From positions 1-54,104 of the forward strand of contig NZ_JOIY01000050.1 in NCBI RefSeq assembly GCF_000720185.1: a stretch of DNA of 54,104 bases, given 5' to 3'. The notes beneath the pieces are model-generated. The model was given only the letters and a program-made list of their open reading frames with translations, was not told the origin of the DNA and made no database searches. Shown here piece by piece: positions 26,101 through 34,970 of the stretch. Both the position numbers and the translations under genes were made by a program. The first letter of the stretch is position 1; the number at the start of each line of letters is the position of its first letter. The stretch comes from Streptomyces sp. NRRL S-340 (GTDB lineage: Bacteria; Actinomycetota; Actinomycetes; Streptomycetales; Streptomycetaceae).

Positions 26101-26828
26101 CCGAGGCCGTGCACGAGCGGCGCGTGGTCTTCTCCGACACCCAGCAGCGGCCCGTCCAGGTCGGCACCAGCTACGAGTGGTCCGGCAAGGAGGCACCCGA
26201 CCGGCGCTACTCGCCCTTCACCGTCAACACCGAGCACAAGAAGCCCTGGCACACCCTCACCGGCCGCCAGCACTTCTACCTGGACCACGACTGGATGGCC
26301 GAACTGGGCGAGCAACTGCCCGTCTACCGGCCCCCGCTGGACCTGACCGCCGAGACGGTGGCGGGCGAGCGCGAGGTCAGCGTCCGCTACCTCACCCCGC
26401 ACTCCAAGTGGTCCATCCACTCCGAGTACCAGGAGAACCTGCTCATGCAGACCCTGGCCCGCGGCGGCCCGGTGATCTGGATGAGCGTCGCCGACGCCGA
26501 GGCCATCGGCGCCGCCGACAACGACTGGGTGGAGGCGGTCAACCCCAACGGGGTCGTCGTCGCCCGCGCCGTCGTCTCCCACCGCATGCCGCCCGGCACG
26601 GTGTTCATGTACCACGTGCAGGAACGCCTGGTGAACGTGCCGCGCTCCGAGACCACCGGCCGGCGCGGCGGCGTGCACAACGCGCTGACCCGCATCCTCG
26701 TCAAACCCACCCACCTCATCGGCGGCTACGCCCAGCTCTCCTTCGCCCCCAACTACTACGGGCCCACCGGCAACCAGCGCGACGCCCGCACCGTCATCCG
26801 CCGCCGCGCCCAGGAGGTGCAGTACTGA
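23154..26828 (+). CDS. narG: Respiratory nitrate reductase alpha subunit
   Basis: A 1224-residue Mo-bisMGD catalytic subunit of the membrane-bound nitrate reductase, normal in length. The N-terminal FS0 iron-sulfur site is [20 protein letters not shown] with its last Cys in [11 protein letters not shown]. The loop carrying the Mo ligand Asp is [13 protein letters not shown], and the molybdopterin-binding domain is near the C-terminus ([16 protein letters not shown]-like region). It reduces nitrate to nitrite with quinol electrons and faces the cytoplasm. ATG 23154 has AAAGGAAG upstream; in-frame GTG 23109 is an alternative. It is the first gene of narGHJI, with narH starting one base after its stop. 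Confidence 0.97.
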   Translation: [1224 protein letters not shown]

Positions 26829-26829
26829 C

Positions 26830-28458
26830 ATGCGCGTCTTGAGTCAGGTCGCCATGGTCATGAACCTCGACAAGTGCATCGGCTGCCACACCTGCTCGGT
26901 CACCTGCAAGCAGACCTGGACCAACCGCACCGGCACCGAGTACGCCTGGTTCAACAACGTCGAGACCCGCCCCGGCCAGGGCTACCCCCGCGGCCACGAG
27001 GACCAGGACAGGTGGAAGGGCGGCTGGCGGCTGGACGGCAGGGGCCGGCTGGTCCCGCGCTCCGGGGGCCGCGCCCGCCGCCTCGCCCGCCTCTTCGCCA
27101 ACCCCGAACTCCCCTCGCTCAAGGACTACTACGAGCCCTGGACCTACGACTACGACACCCTCATCTCCGCCCCGCTCGGCGACGACCTGCCCACCGCCCG
27201 CCCGCGCTCCCTGATCGACGGCCGCCCCACCGACGTCACCTGGGGCCCCAACTGGGACGACGACCTCGGCGGCGGCCCCGAGCACCTGTCCGCCGACCCC
27301 GTGCTCAAGTCGATGAACGAACGGGTCAGGCTGGAGTACGAGCAGGCGTTCATGTTCCACCTGCCGCGCATCTGCGAGCACTGCCTCAACCCGAGCTGCG
27401 TGGCCGTCTGCCCCTCCGGCGCGCTCTACAAGCGCATCGAGGACGGCATCGTCCTCGTCGACCAGGACCGCTGCCGCGGCTGGCGGATGTGCGTGAGCGG
27501 CTGCCCGTACAAGAAGGTGTACTTCAACCACAGCACCGGCAAGGCCGAGAAGTGCACCTTCTGCTACCCGCGCATCGAGGCCGGCGAGCCGACCGTCTGC
27601 TCGGAGACCTGCGTGGGCCGGCTGCGCTACCTCGGCGTGATGCTGTACGACGCCGACAAGGTGGGCGAGGCCGCCTCCGTCGCCGACGAGAAGGACCTGT
27701 ACGAGGCCCAGCTCGGCTGCTTCCTCGACCCGCACGACCCCGAGGTGGTGCGCGCCGCCGAGGACTCCGGCATCCCGCACGACTGGATCACCGCGGCCCG
27801 CCGCTCCCCGGTGCGCGACCTCATCACGACGTACCGCATCGCCCTGCCGCTGCACCCGGAGTACCGCACCATGCCCATGGTCTGGTACGTGCCGCCGCTC
27901 TCCCCGGTGGTCGACGCGCTCACCCGCAGCGGCCACGACGGCGAGCACCCGGCCCCCCTGTTCGGCGCCATCGACGCGCTGCGCATCCCGCTGGAGTACC
28001 TGGCCGGGCTGTTCACCGCGGGCGACACCGCCCCGGTGGAGGCCGCCCTGTGCCGGCTGGCCGCGATGCGCGCCCACATGCGCCGCGTCAACCTCGGCGA
28101 GGACCGTGACCCGGCGATCGCCCGCGGCGTCGGCATGGACGAACGCGGCCTGGAGGCCATGTACCGGCTGCTCGCGCTGGCCAAGTACGAGGAGCGGTAC
28201 GTCATCCCCACCACGTACGTCGCCGACGGCGGCGCGGGCGGCCCGCACGAGTCGGGCTGCAGCCTGGAGGGCGACGGCGGACCCGGCATGTACGGCACCG
28301 ACGGCGCCGGCGCCTTCCACGCCTCCCCCGTCCCGGCCGCCGCCCCGGCCGAGCGGTCCGCGCTGCGCGGCCGGGTCAACCTGCTCAACTGGAACGGGCG
28401 CGGCAGGCCCCGCGGCCTCTTCCCCGACCGGTCCGCCACCGGGAGCGCCGAGGGATGA
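26830..28458 (+). CDS. narH: Nitrate reductase beta subunit
   Basis: A 542-residue iron-sulfur electron-transfer subunit linking NarI haems to NarG. Cys clusters are visible in order: CIGCHTCSVTCKQTW (about 16-30), CEHCLNPSCVAVCPSG, CRGWRMCVSGCPYKK (the Trp in this cluster is typical of the [3Fe-4S] site) and CTFCYPRIEAGEPTVCSETC. The length is usual for NarH. ATG 26830 follows narG by one base and the 3' end overlaps narJ as ATGA, so all four genes are translationally linked. Confidence 0.97.
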   Translation: MRVLSQVAMVMNLDKCIGCHTCSVTCKQTWTNRTGTEYAWFNNVETRPGQGYPRGHEDQDRWKGGWRLDGRGRLVPRSGGRARRLARLFANPELPSLKDYYEPWTYDYDTLISAPLGDDLPTARPRSLIDGRPTDVTWGPNWDDDLGGGPEHLSADPVLKSMNERVRLEYEQAFMFHLPRICEHCLNPSCVAVCPSGALYKRIEDGIVLVDQDRCRGWRMCVSGCPYKKVYFNHSTGKAEKCTFCYPRIEAGEPTVCSETCVGRLRYLGVMLYDADKVGEAASVADEKDLYEAQLGCFLDPHDPEVVRAAEDSGIPHDWITAARRSPVRDLITTYRIALPLHPEYRTMPMVWYVPPLSPVVDALTRSGHDGEHPAPLFGAIDALRIPLEYLAGLFTAGDTAPVEAALCRLAAMRAHMRRVNLGEDRDPAIARGVGMDERGLEAMYRLLALAKYEERYVIPTTYVADGGAGGPHESGCSLEGDGGPGMYGTDGAGAFHASPVPAAAPAERSALRGRVNLLNWNGRGRPRGLFPDRSATGSAEG

Positions 28459-29093
28459 ACCTGCACCGGGCGGTCCACCAGGCCGCCGCCCTGCTCCTGG
28501 ACCATCCCGGCGAGGACTGGCCGCACCGGCGCGAGACGGTGGCCGGCGCGATCGGCCCGCTGCCCGGCGAGGCCCCGGCCCTGCTGCTGCGCTTCTGCCG
28601 GTGGGCGGCCGGCACCGCACCGATGGACCTGGCCGCCGGCTACGTCGCCACCTTCGACCGCACCCGCCGCCGCACCCTGCACCTGACCCACTACACCGAC
28701 GGCGACACCCGCCGCCGGGGCGCCGCCCTCGCCGCGCTCAAGGCCGTCTACCGCGAGCACGGCTGGGAGCCGCCCCCCGGCGAACTCCCCGACCACCTGC
28801 CCTCCCTGCTGGAGTTCGCCGCCCGCTGTCCCGGCCCCGGCACCGGTCTCCTCCAGGAGCACCGCCCGGCCATCGCCCTGCTCGCCCACGGCCTGGAGAC
28901 CCACCACAGCCCCTACGCCGACGTGGTCCGCGCGGTCCTGACCACCCTGCCCGCCGGCGCGCCCGCCCCGGCGCGCCCCGCGCACCCGGCCGCCGAGCCG
29001 CACCTGCTGCCCTTCCCCCCGCCCGTCTCCGTGCCCCTGCCCGTGCCGTACCCCGTCCGGCACGCGCCGGGCGACGAAGGAGTACGCCGCTGA
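28455..29093 (+). CDS. narJ: Nitrate reductase assembly chaperone
   Basis: A 212-residue NarJ/TorD-family chaperone required for insertion of the Mo cofactor into NarG; it is not part of the final enzyme. The helical core with LPSLLEFAA and LLQEHRPAIALLAHGL matches the family. The C-terminal 40 residues are Pro/Ala rich. It overlaps narH by four bases and narI by one (TGATG), and a GAAGGAG site for narI lies inside its 3' end. Confidence 0.93.
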   Translation: MNLHRAVHQAAALLLDHPGEDWPHRRETVAGAIGPLPGEAPALLLRFCRWAAGTAPMDLAAGYVATFDRTRRRTLHLTHYTDGDTRRRGAALAALKAVYREHGWEPPPGELPDHLPSLLEFAARCPGPGTGLLQEHRPAIALLAHGLETHHSPYADVVRAVLTTLPAGAPAPARPAHPAAEPHLLPFPPPVSVPLPVPYPVRHAPGDEGVRR

Positions 29094-29842
29094 TGAACCC
29101 TCCCCACCTGCACGCGCAGCACCTGAACATCGCCCTGTGGGGCGTGCTGCCCTACCTCGCCCTGGTCGTGCTGGTCGCCGGGACCGCCTGGCGCTACCGC
29201 TACGACCGCTTCGGCTTCACCACCCGCTCCAGCCAGCTCCACGAGTCCCGCATGCTCAGGGTCGGCGGTCCCCTCTTCCACTACGCCCTCTTCCTGGTCA
29301 TCGGCGGCCACGTCATGGGCCTGCTCGTCCCCGAGGCGCTGACCCGGCGGCTGCGGGTCAGCGAGGAGCAGTACCACGTGGTCGCCCTGGCCATGGGCGG
29401 CACCGCGGGCGTCGCCGCCGTGGCCGGACTCGGCCTGCTGCTGTACCGGCGGCTGCGCGTACGCGCCGTGCGGCAGGCCACCAGCCGCGGCGACCGCCTG
29501 ACCTACCCGCTGCTGACCCTCGTCCTGCTCGCCGGGCTGACCGCCACCGTCTCCTCGGCGGCCAACCCCTACGACTACCGGCTCGGCGTCTCCGTCTGGT
29601 TCCGCAGCCTGTTCACCCTCGACCCCGACGTCACCGCCATGGCCCACGCGCCGCTCGTCTACAAGATCCACGCGCTGCTGGCCATGGCCCTGTTCGCGCT
29701 GTGGCCCTTCAGCCGTCTGGTGCACGCCTTCGCCGCCCCGCTCGGCTATCTGGCCCGCCCCTACGTCGTGTACCGCTCCCGGGGCGGGGCCGTCCGGGGC
29801 ACACTGGCCGGGCGCCGGCCGGGCCGGGCGCCCGTGCGCTGA
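29093..29842 (+). CDS. narI: Nitrate reductase gamma subunit (cytochrome b)
   Basis: A 249-residue integral membrane di-haem cytochrome b with five hydrophobic segments. Haem-ligand His pairs occur in HYALFLVIGGHVMG and HAPLVYKIHALLAM. It oxidises quinol at the membrane and passes electrons to NarH. The start ATG 29093 overlaps the narJ stop. No narK nitrate transporter follows in this window. The C-terminus is Arg/Gly-rich. Confidence 0.96.
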   Translation: MNPPHLHAQHLNIALWGVLPYLALVVLVAGTAWRYRYDRFGFTTRSSQLHESRMLRVGGPLFHYALFLVIGGHVMGLLVPEALTRRLRVSEEQYHVVALAMGGTAGVAAVAGLGLLLYRRLRVRAVRQATSRGDRLTYPLLTLVLLAGLTATVSSAANPYDYRLGVSVWFRSLFTLDPDVTAMAHAPLVYKIHALLAMALFALWPFSRLVHAFAAPLGYLARPYVVYRSRGGAVRGTLAGRRPGRAPVR

Positions 29843-29986
29843 GACACATCACCCCGGCTCCGGGCAACGCGCGGGGCCGGATTCCGGTCCATACGGTTGT
29901 GCGCACGTTTGGGTGGGAACTGCTTCGAGGAGCCGAGCGGTGGTGCAACGGAACGGAAGCCCGGTGGAGCCGGACAGGGCGACGGT

Positions 29987-30862
29987 GTGAGACCCGGCGG
30001 GCCCAACGCCCGACGGCGCGGGCGGGACACGGTGTCCCGGCTCGCGCTGTTCGTCGTACGCACCCTGCGCGGCGAGTGGCACGCCATGGTCGTCGACCCG
30101 GTGCGGCAGCTGCTGCGCCGCGGCCTGTCCGGCCTGGTGCTCGCCTTCGTGGCCGCCTTCGGCGTGATCTTCTTCCACGCGGTCGCCCAGCACCCGGCCG
30201 GTGAGGCGGCGGTCCGGGCGGTCGGCGGCGTCCAGGCCGACCTGCCGCTGTGGCTGGCCCTGGCCCGCACCCCCGTCTCCCTCTACGTGCCCGCCCTGGA
30301 CCTGCCGGTCTGGGCGGGCATCACCCAGCTCTTCCTCGCCTTCGCCCTCGCCGAACTCACCCTGGGCCGCGCCCGCACCCTGTTCATCTCCTACGCCGCC
30401 ACCCTCGCCGGCACCTTCACCGTGCGCGTGATGATCGCGATCGGGCCGGGGTGGTGGGGGCTCGGCCTGCCCCCGGAGACCGGCCACGTCCTCGACACCG
30501 GTCCGTCGGCGGCCGTCGTGGGCCTGTTCACCTACCTCTCCGTGGTCCGCCGCGCCCCGGTCGTCTTCTTCCTCACCGGCGGCTCGATGGTCGTCGAGTC
30601 GATCGTCCGGCCCAACCTGGCCGGACGCGAGCACCTCATCGCGGTGGCCGCCGCGATCGTCCTGGCCCTGGTCCACGAACGTGCCTGGCGCCGCCTGCGG
30701 TTGCCGCGCGGCCTTCGCGCCGCCGCCCCCGTCGAGCCCCCTGCCACACGGCCCGCGGTTGTCTGTCCTGAGCCCGTGCTGGAGTGCGCGGACGCGGCAC
30801 CGGCGCTCCACGGCGAGCGGGTGCCGGGCGGCCGCGCCGGGCAAGGGGCGGGGGAGAGATGA
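29987..30862 (+). CDS. Rhomboid-like integral membrane protein
   Basis: A protein of about 291 residues with roughly six membrane segments. GPSAAVVGLFTYL resembles the rhomboid Ser-containing segment and LALVHERAW places a His in a later helix, so it may be a rhomboid-type intramembrane protease or an inactive relative. The canonical GxSG is not exact. The C-terminal 50 residues are soluble and Pro/Ala rich. The GTG at 29987 is chosen because it follows AGGG and opens the basic N-terminus; a longer frame reaches 29897. Its stop overlaps the next gene as ATGA. Confidence 0.65.
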   Translation: MRPGGPNARRRGRDTVSRLALFVVRTLRGEWHAMVVDPVRQLLRRGLSGLVLAFVAAFGVIFFHAVAQHPAGEAAVRAVGGVQADLPLWLALARTPVSLYVPALDLPVWAGITQLFLAFALAELTLGRARTLFISYAATLAGTFTVRVMIAIGPGWWGLGLPPETGHVLDTGPSAAVVGLFTYLSVVRRAPVVFFLTGGSMVVESIVRPNLAGREHLIAVAAAIVLALVHERAWRRLRLPRGLRAAAPVEPPATRPAVVCPEPVLECADAAPALHGERVPGGRAGQGAGER

Positions 30863-31224
30863 ACTGGATCTGGTGGGTGCTCATCCTGTTCTGGACCGGC
30901 GGTTTCGCCTGGTTCGCCGACACCGTGCGCACCGCGCTGCGCAACCGGCACCAGCGCAAGCTGGAGCTGATGGAGGCACAGAAGGCGGAGCGGCCGGCCG
31001 TCGAGGCCGCCCACCAGCCACCCGAGCCCGTCTGCGGGTGCACGCACCACCTCGCCAAGCACGACCGGAGCGGCCGCTGCCACGAACGCGTGGAGGTGCC
31101 CACCGCCTGGGACGAGAACAAGAAGCCGCTGCGCTACGAGCCGGGCCAGTGCAACTGCCGGCGCTACGTGGGCCCGCAGCCCCTCTCCCAGGTCTACGCC
31201 GAGGAGCTGACCGACCGGGCCTGA
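30859..31224 (+). CDS. Small membrane protein with Cys/His-rich tail
   Basis: A 121-residue protein. MNWIWWVLILFWTGGFAWFA is a membrane anchor; a basic helix follows, then a cytoplasmic tail with CGCTHHLAKHDRSGRCHE and QCNCRRYVGP, a Cys/His pattern that could bind zinc. I do not recognise a named family; similar short proteins are common and uncharacterised in Streptomyces. It is translationally coupled to the rhomboid-like gene and overlaps the convergent gene at its 3' end by about 30 bp. Confidence 0.7.
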   Translation: MNWIWWVLILFWTGGFAWFADTVRTALRNRHQRKLELMEAQKAERPAVEAAHQPPEPVCGCTHHLAKHDRSGRCHERVEVPTAWDENKKPLRYEPGQCNCRRYVGPQPLSQVYAEELTDRA

Positions 31225-32432
31225 GAGCCGTCCGGCGCGCGCCGCTGCCCCGGCAGGTGCAGGGTCCGTGCCGCGGCCCCCTGCCCCCGGCGCGGCCGGC
31301 GCTGCGGCCAGAACAGCACGTACAGCGCGGAACCGGCCGCGAACGCCAGCCGGATCAGGCCCTGCGCGGAGTCCGAGGGCACCAGCAGGGCGCTGCCGTA
31401 CAGCGAGATCAGCGCTATCCAGCTGACCCACGGCACCAGCCGCCGCTGCCCCACCGAGTCCCAGATGAGCGTGCCGAGCAGCACGGAGGCGTTGTAGTAC
31501 GTGTACACGCTCGGGTCCAGCACGATCCGCGCGTCGGCGGCGAGCACCACCACGGCCGCCCAGCGGCCCCGGCGCACCGCCAGCGCGCCGAGCGCGATCC
31601 CGAGTCCCATCTGGGCGGGCCGGTCCCACCAGGGCGTGGCCGGGTCGTTCACCCCGAACCAGCGCAGCGCGGAGGCCGGCTGGTTGGGGATGGTGAACCG
31701 GGCGGCGGCGAACGTCTCCAGGTGGGTCAGGTAGAACGGCAGCCAGGCGGCGGCCACCAGACCCACCGTCCAGGCCGCCGCGCGCAGCCGGCCGGGCCTG
31801 GGCAGCGCCAGCAGCAGCGGCAGGAAGCCCACCGCCCACGGCTTGGAGTCCACGGCCAGCGCGAGGAACACCCCGACGGCGGTGGCGTTGCCGCGCACCA
31901 GGGCACGGACCGCCAGGGTGGTGAAGAACAGCGCCAGCACGTCGTCCAGGTGCGCGAACCGCACCGAGACCTCCACCCACATGGGGATGAAGGCGGCACC
32001 GGCCACCAGGACGCGCTGCTGGAGGCGCTTGTGGTTGGTCCCGGTGCCCAGGCCGTACTCGGCGGCCGTCCGGCCGATCAGCACCAGCATGTACAGGCCC
32101 AGGCCGGACATGAACGCCTCGGCCAGGTTCTCGCCCAGGGCGGCCGGGAACGGCCCGAACAGCGCGGCGACGAGGAAGGAGACCGGGCCGATCTGGAGTT
32201 CCGGGTGGTGGGCGTACAGCGCGAGGCCGCCGCCCGGCACCTGGTTGAAGAGCAGTTCCTCACCGCTCCTCAGATAGTGCCAGGACACGGCCCCGTGCCG
32301 TTCGGCCACCAGGAACCACAGGACCGTCCACCCGGTCAGCAGAGCGGTGTGCCGGCGCAGGGGGTAGCGGCCGATGCGGCCGAGCCGCCCACCGCCGCCG
32401 GCCGTGCCCGCCGCTCTCTCGCCGTTCCGCAC
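31194..32432 (-). CDS. Polytopic membrane protein, GT-C glycosyltransferase-like
   Basis: A 412-residue protein with about ten membrane segments and an Arg-rich C-terminal tail. The overall layout (early outside loop with acidic and His residues, FAHLDDVLALFFT, then alternating helices) resembles GT-C polyprenol-linked sugar transferases such as the mannosyltransferase-like DUF2029 group, but no firm catalytic motif is certain. GTG 32432 is chosen over GTG 32450 because GGAAGGA lies six bases before it. Confidence 0.6.
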   Translation of the reverse strand: MRNGERAAGTAGGGGRLGRIGRYPLRRHTALLTGWTVLWFLVAERHGAVSWHYLRSGEELLFNQVPGGGLALYAHHPELQIGPVSFLVAALFGPFPAALGENLAEAFMSGLGLYMLVLIGRTAAEYGLGTGTNHKRLQQRVLVAGAAFIPMWVEVSVRFAHLDDVLALFFTTLAVRALVRGNATAVGVFLALAVDSKPWAVGFLPLLLALPRPGRLRAAAWTVGLVAAAWLPFYLTHLETFAAARFTIPNQPASALRWFGVNDPATPWWDRPAQMGLGIALGALAVRRGRWAAVVVLAADARIVLDPSVYTYYNASVLLGTLIWDSVGQRRLVPWVSWIALISLYGSALLVPSDSAQGLIRLAFAAGSALYVLFWPQRRPRRGQGAAARTLHLPGQRRAPDGSQARSVSSSA

Positions 32433-32488
32433 GTTCCGTCCTTCCGTCACATGGCCGCCCAGTCAGATGCGGATCGGCCGGGTACGGT

Positions 32489-33790
32489 TCAGCGCAGCAC
32501 CCTAGCCCAGGCGGGTGAAGAGAGGTCGGCGCCGTCGAGGACGGTGCGGGCGGCGGCCCTCACCTGCGGCGCGGGCGCGGACGGCCCGCACAGGGCGCCG
32601 ATGACGTAACGGTTGAGGGCCTCGTCGACCGGGCTCGGTTCGAAGCCGGTGTTGTCGGCGTTCAGGCGCTCGTACTTCATCAGGTTCCAGCCGGCCGCGA
32701 CCTGCCGCCTGCCGTCCGGGCTGGACAGCGCGATGGTCCCGGCGCCGAACACCGCCCCGTCGTGGCCCCAGAAGCGTCCGCAGCCGGGGATGTCGACGGC
32801 GTAGAGGCCGAGGCCGTAGTCCATGCCGTCCACCGGGACCGTGCGCTGCATCTCCTCGAGCGCGGCCGGCCCGATCAGACGGCCGGTGAGCAGGGCGCGG
32901 TAGAAGCGGTTCAGGTCGTCGGTGGTGGAGACCACCGCGCCCGCCGTGTACGCCCACGACATGTCGTAGACGCTGTAGTCGCGGGGCGGGTCGATCAGGC
33001 CGTAGAAGTTCTCGTACATCCGCGCGTGCGGGCCCCGGATCGCCGGGGTGCGCGGGTAGGAGGTGTGGTGCAGCCCGGCCCGGTCGATGACGTGGCGGGT
33101 GATGTACGCCTCCGGGTCCTGGCCGGTGACCTTGGCCAGGAGCAGTCCGGCGATGACGTAGTTGGTGTTGGAGTAGTGGCCGGGCAGCGCGCCGGGCGCT
33201 CCGGTGGCGGGCGCGGCGAGGCCCAGGCGGACCAGTTCCTCGGGCCGGATGGAGCGGAACCGCTCCTCGTCGAGGCTGGCCGTCGAGCCCTTGGCCAGGG
33301 ACGGGAAGGCACCCACGACGTAGTCGCCGATGCCGCTGGTGTGGTTCAGCAGCATGCGGACGGTGATCCGCCGCCCGCGCTCGCCCGGGATCAGGCCGGG
33401 CAGGTAGTCGCCGATGGGCGCGTCCAGGCGGATCCGGCCGCGTTCGGCCAGCTGGAGCACGGCCACCGCGGCGAAGGACTTGCTGATGCTGCCCACCCGG
33501 TGCCGCATGTCCGGCCGGACCGGGCGTCCGGTGTCCACGTCGGCGACGCCGGACGCGCCGGCCCAGCGCCGGCCGCCGTCGCGGACGGACGAGTAGATGC
33601 CGTACATGCCCGCGTCGTGCACGGCGCCGAGCGCGCTGCCCAGGGCCGCGGGGTCCAGGGCGGAGGCGGCCGGCGCGGAGGCGGCGGGACCGGCGGCCAA
33701 GGTGCCGGCGAAGGCCGCGGGGGCGGCGGCGGGGGTCAGTGACAGGACGGTGGCGGCGACGGCGGTTGCGGCGATCCTGCGGATGCGCAA
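32489..33790 (-). CDS. Secreted serine hydrolase, class C beta-lactamase / DD-peptidase family
   Basis: A 433-residue exported protein with an N-terminal signal peptide (MRIRRIAATAVAATVLS... to about residue 29). It carries the serine hydrolase motifs VGSISKSFAAVA (SxxK), HYSNTNYV (YxN) and WGHDGAVFG (the HxG/KTG equivalent). Relatives cut D-Ala-D-Ala or other peptide and ester bonds; true beta-lactamase activity cannot be claimed. It begins with TTG at 33790, preceded by GGAAG. No AmpR-like regulator is nearby. Confidence 0.85.
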   Translation of the reverse strand: MRIRRIAATAVAATVLSLTPAAAPAAFAGTLAAGPAASAPAASALDPAALGSALGAVHDAGMYGIYSSVRDGGRRWAGASGVADVDTGRPVRPDMRHRVGSISKSFAAVAVLQLAERGRIRLDAPIGDYLPGLIPGERGRRITVRMLLNHTSGIGDYVVGAFPSLAKGSTASLDEERFRSIRPEELVRLGLAAPATGAPGALPGHYSNTNYVIAGLLLAKVTGQDPEAYITRHVIDRAGLHHTSYPRTPAIRGPHARMYENFYGLIDPPRDYSVYDMSWAYTAGAVVSTTDDLNRFYRALLTGRLIGPAALEEMQRTVPVDGMDYGLGLYAVDIPGCGRFWGHDGAVFGAGTIALSSPDGRRQVAAGWNLMKYERLNADNTGFEPSPVDEALNRYVIGALCGPSAPAPQVRAAARTVLDGADLSSPAWARVLR

Positions 33791-33979
33791 GGGACTTCCC
33801 TTCCCTCGGGTCCGAGCATGTCCCCGTCATCCTCGGCGATCATGAGGGGGTGCCACATCCTTCCGGCGGACGAGACCGGGCGCCGAATCCGCGCAGGAGT
33901 GTCACACAGGCTCCACACAGGGCCCCGGAGCGCTTGTTAGCGTGACTGGCCGCCCGGCAGCCGACCCAGGAAGACCCGC

Positions 33980-34963
33980 ATGGACTACTGCTCCACATGC
34001 CGACGGCACCTCAACGGTGCTCTGGTCTGCCCCGGTTGCGGGGCGTACGCGCCGGACATAGCCCCGAACGCCACCGCCGACGCGGCGGTGCCGTTCGCCC
34101 CGGGCCCGGCGGCGGACCCGGCTCACGAGCCCTTCGCGGAGCCCGGCGCACCCCTCGCCGCCGCCGGGGGCCCGGCCGATCCGGGCGGCCCGGACTCCCT
34201 GGACCTGCCGGTGACGGAGGACCTGCCGTCGGCGGCGCCGGACGGGGCGCCGGTGCGGCAGCGGCCGGGCCGGGCGGCGCGGCGCCGGCAGCAGGCCCGC
34301 TGGAAGAAGACACAGCGCCGGGCCCTGGTCGCCACGGCGGTGGCCCTGGTCGGCGGCGGTCTGACCGTCGCCTCGATGGACCGGCACACCGCCGACAGCG
34401 CCCAGGCCGCCTCCGCACCGGAGGCCCTGCACCCGGACGGCCTGGCCGCGCAGCCCGCCCAGCCGGACGGGACGGCACCTTCCCCCGGCGCCCGGCACGC
34501 GAAGCCCGCCTCCCCCGCCCGGACCTCCGCGACCGGCCCCGCGCACACCCGGTCCACGTCCGCCGGGGCCTCCCTCGACGCCACCGCGCCGGAGGGCGTC
34601 CGCCCCTACGCCGCCGCCCCGCCCGCGGCGGTGGACCCGGCCGGGCCGGGCTCCCCGCACGCGGCGGCCGGCCAGGACCACCACGCGGACACGTCCGGGA
34701 CCACGGCCCCCGACCACTCCTCCGGCTCGGGTTCCGGTTCCGGTTCCTCCGGATCGTCCTCCGCTTCGGGCACCGGCGGTGCGGCCCCGGCCGGCTCCTC
34801 GGGTACGACGGCGCAGCATCCGTCGTCCGGTTCCGGTGCGGCGGGCGGCTCCTCCTCCGGCACCGCGCCGGCCGGCTCCGCCGCCACGGACCCGGCGTCC
34901 CCCTCCTCCCCGTCCTCCCCGTCGTCCCCGCAGCTCTGCCTGCTGGTCCTCTGCCTGGGCTGA
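33980..34963 (+). CDS. SCO2400-family zinc-ribbon membrane protein
   Basis: A 327-residue protein whose N-terminus MDYCSTCRRHLNGALVCPGC is a zinc ribbon (Cys 4, 7, 17, 20) typical of the Streptomyces SCO2400 family. A membrane segment lies around residues 114-133 (ALVATAVALVGGGLTVA) after an RRRQQ basic patch. The outside part is low complexity, Ser/Gly/Ala/Pro rich, ending CLLVLCLG. Function unknown. ATG 33980 has AGGAAG at good spacing. The zinc ribbon would be cytoplasmic and the long Ser/Gly tail outside. Confidence 0.75.
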   Translation: MDYCSTCRRHLNGALVCPGCGAYAPDIAPNATADAAVPFAPGPAADPAHEPFAEPGAPLAAAGGPADPGGPDSLDLPVTEDLPSAAPDGAPVRQRPGRAARRRQQARWKKTQRRALVATAVALVGGGLTVASMDRHTADSAQAASAPEALHPDGLAAQPAQPDGTAPSPGARHAKPASPARTSATGPAHTRSTSAGASLDATAPEGVRPYAAAPPAAVDPAGPGSPHAAAGQDHHADTSGTTAPDHSSGSGSGSGSSGSSSASGTGGAAPAGSSGTTAQHPSSGSGAAGGSSSGTAPAGSAATDPASPSSPSSPSSPQLCLLVLCLG

Positions 34964-34970
34964 CGCCCGG

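Noticed and set aside
29843..29986. Rho-independent terminator after narI
   Set aside because: CCGGATTCCGG is self-complementary but leaves too small a loop; no convincing stem.
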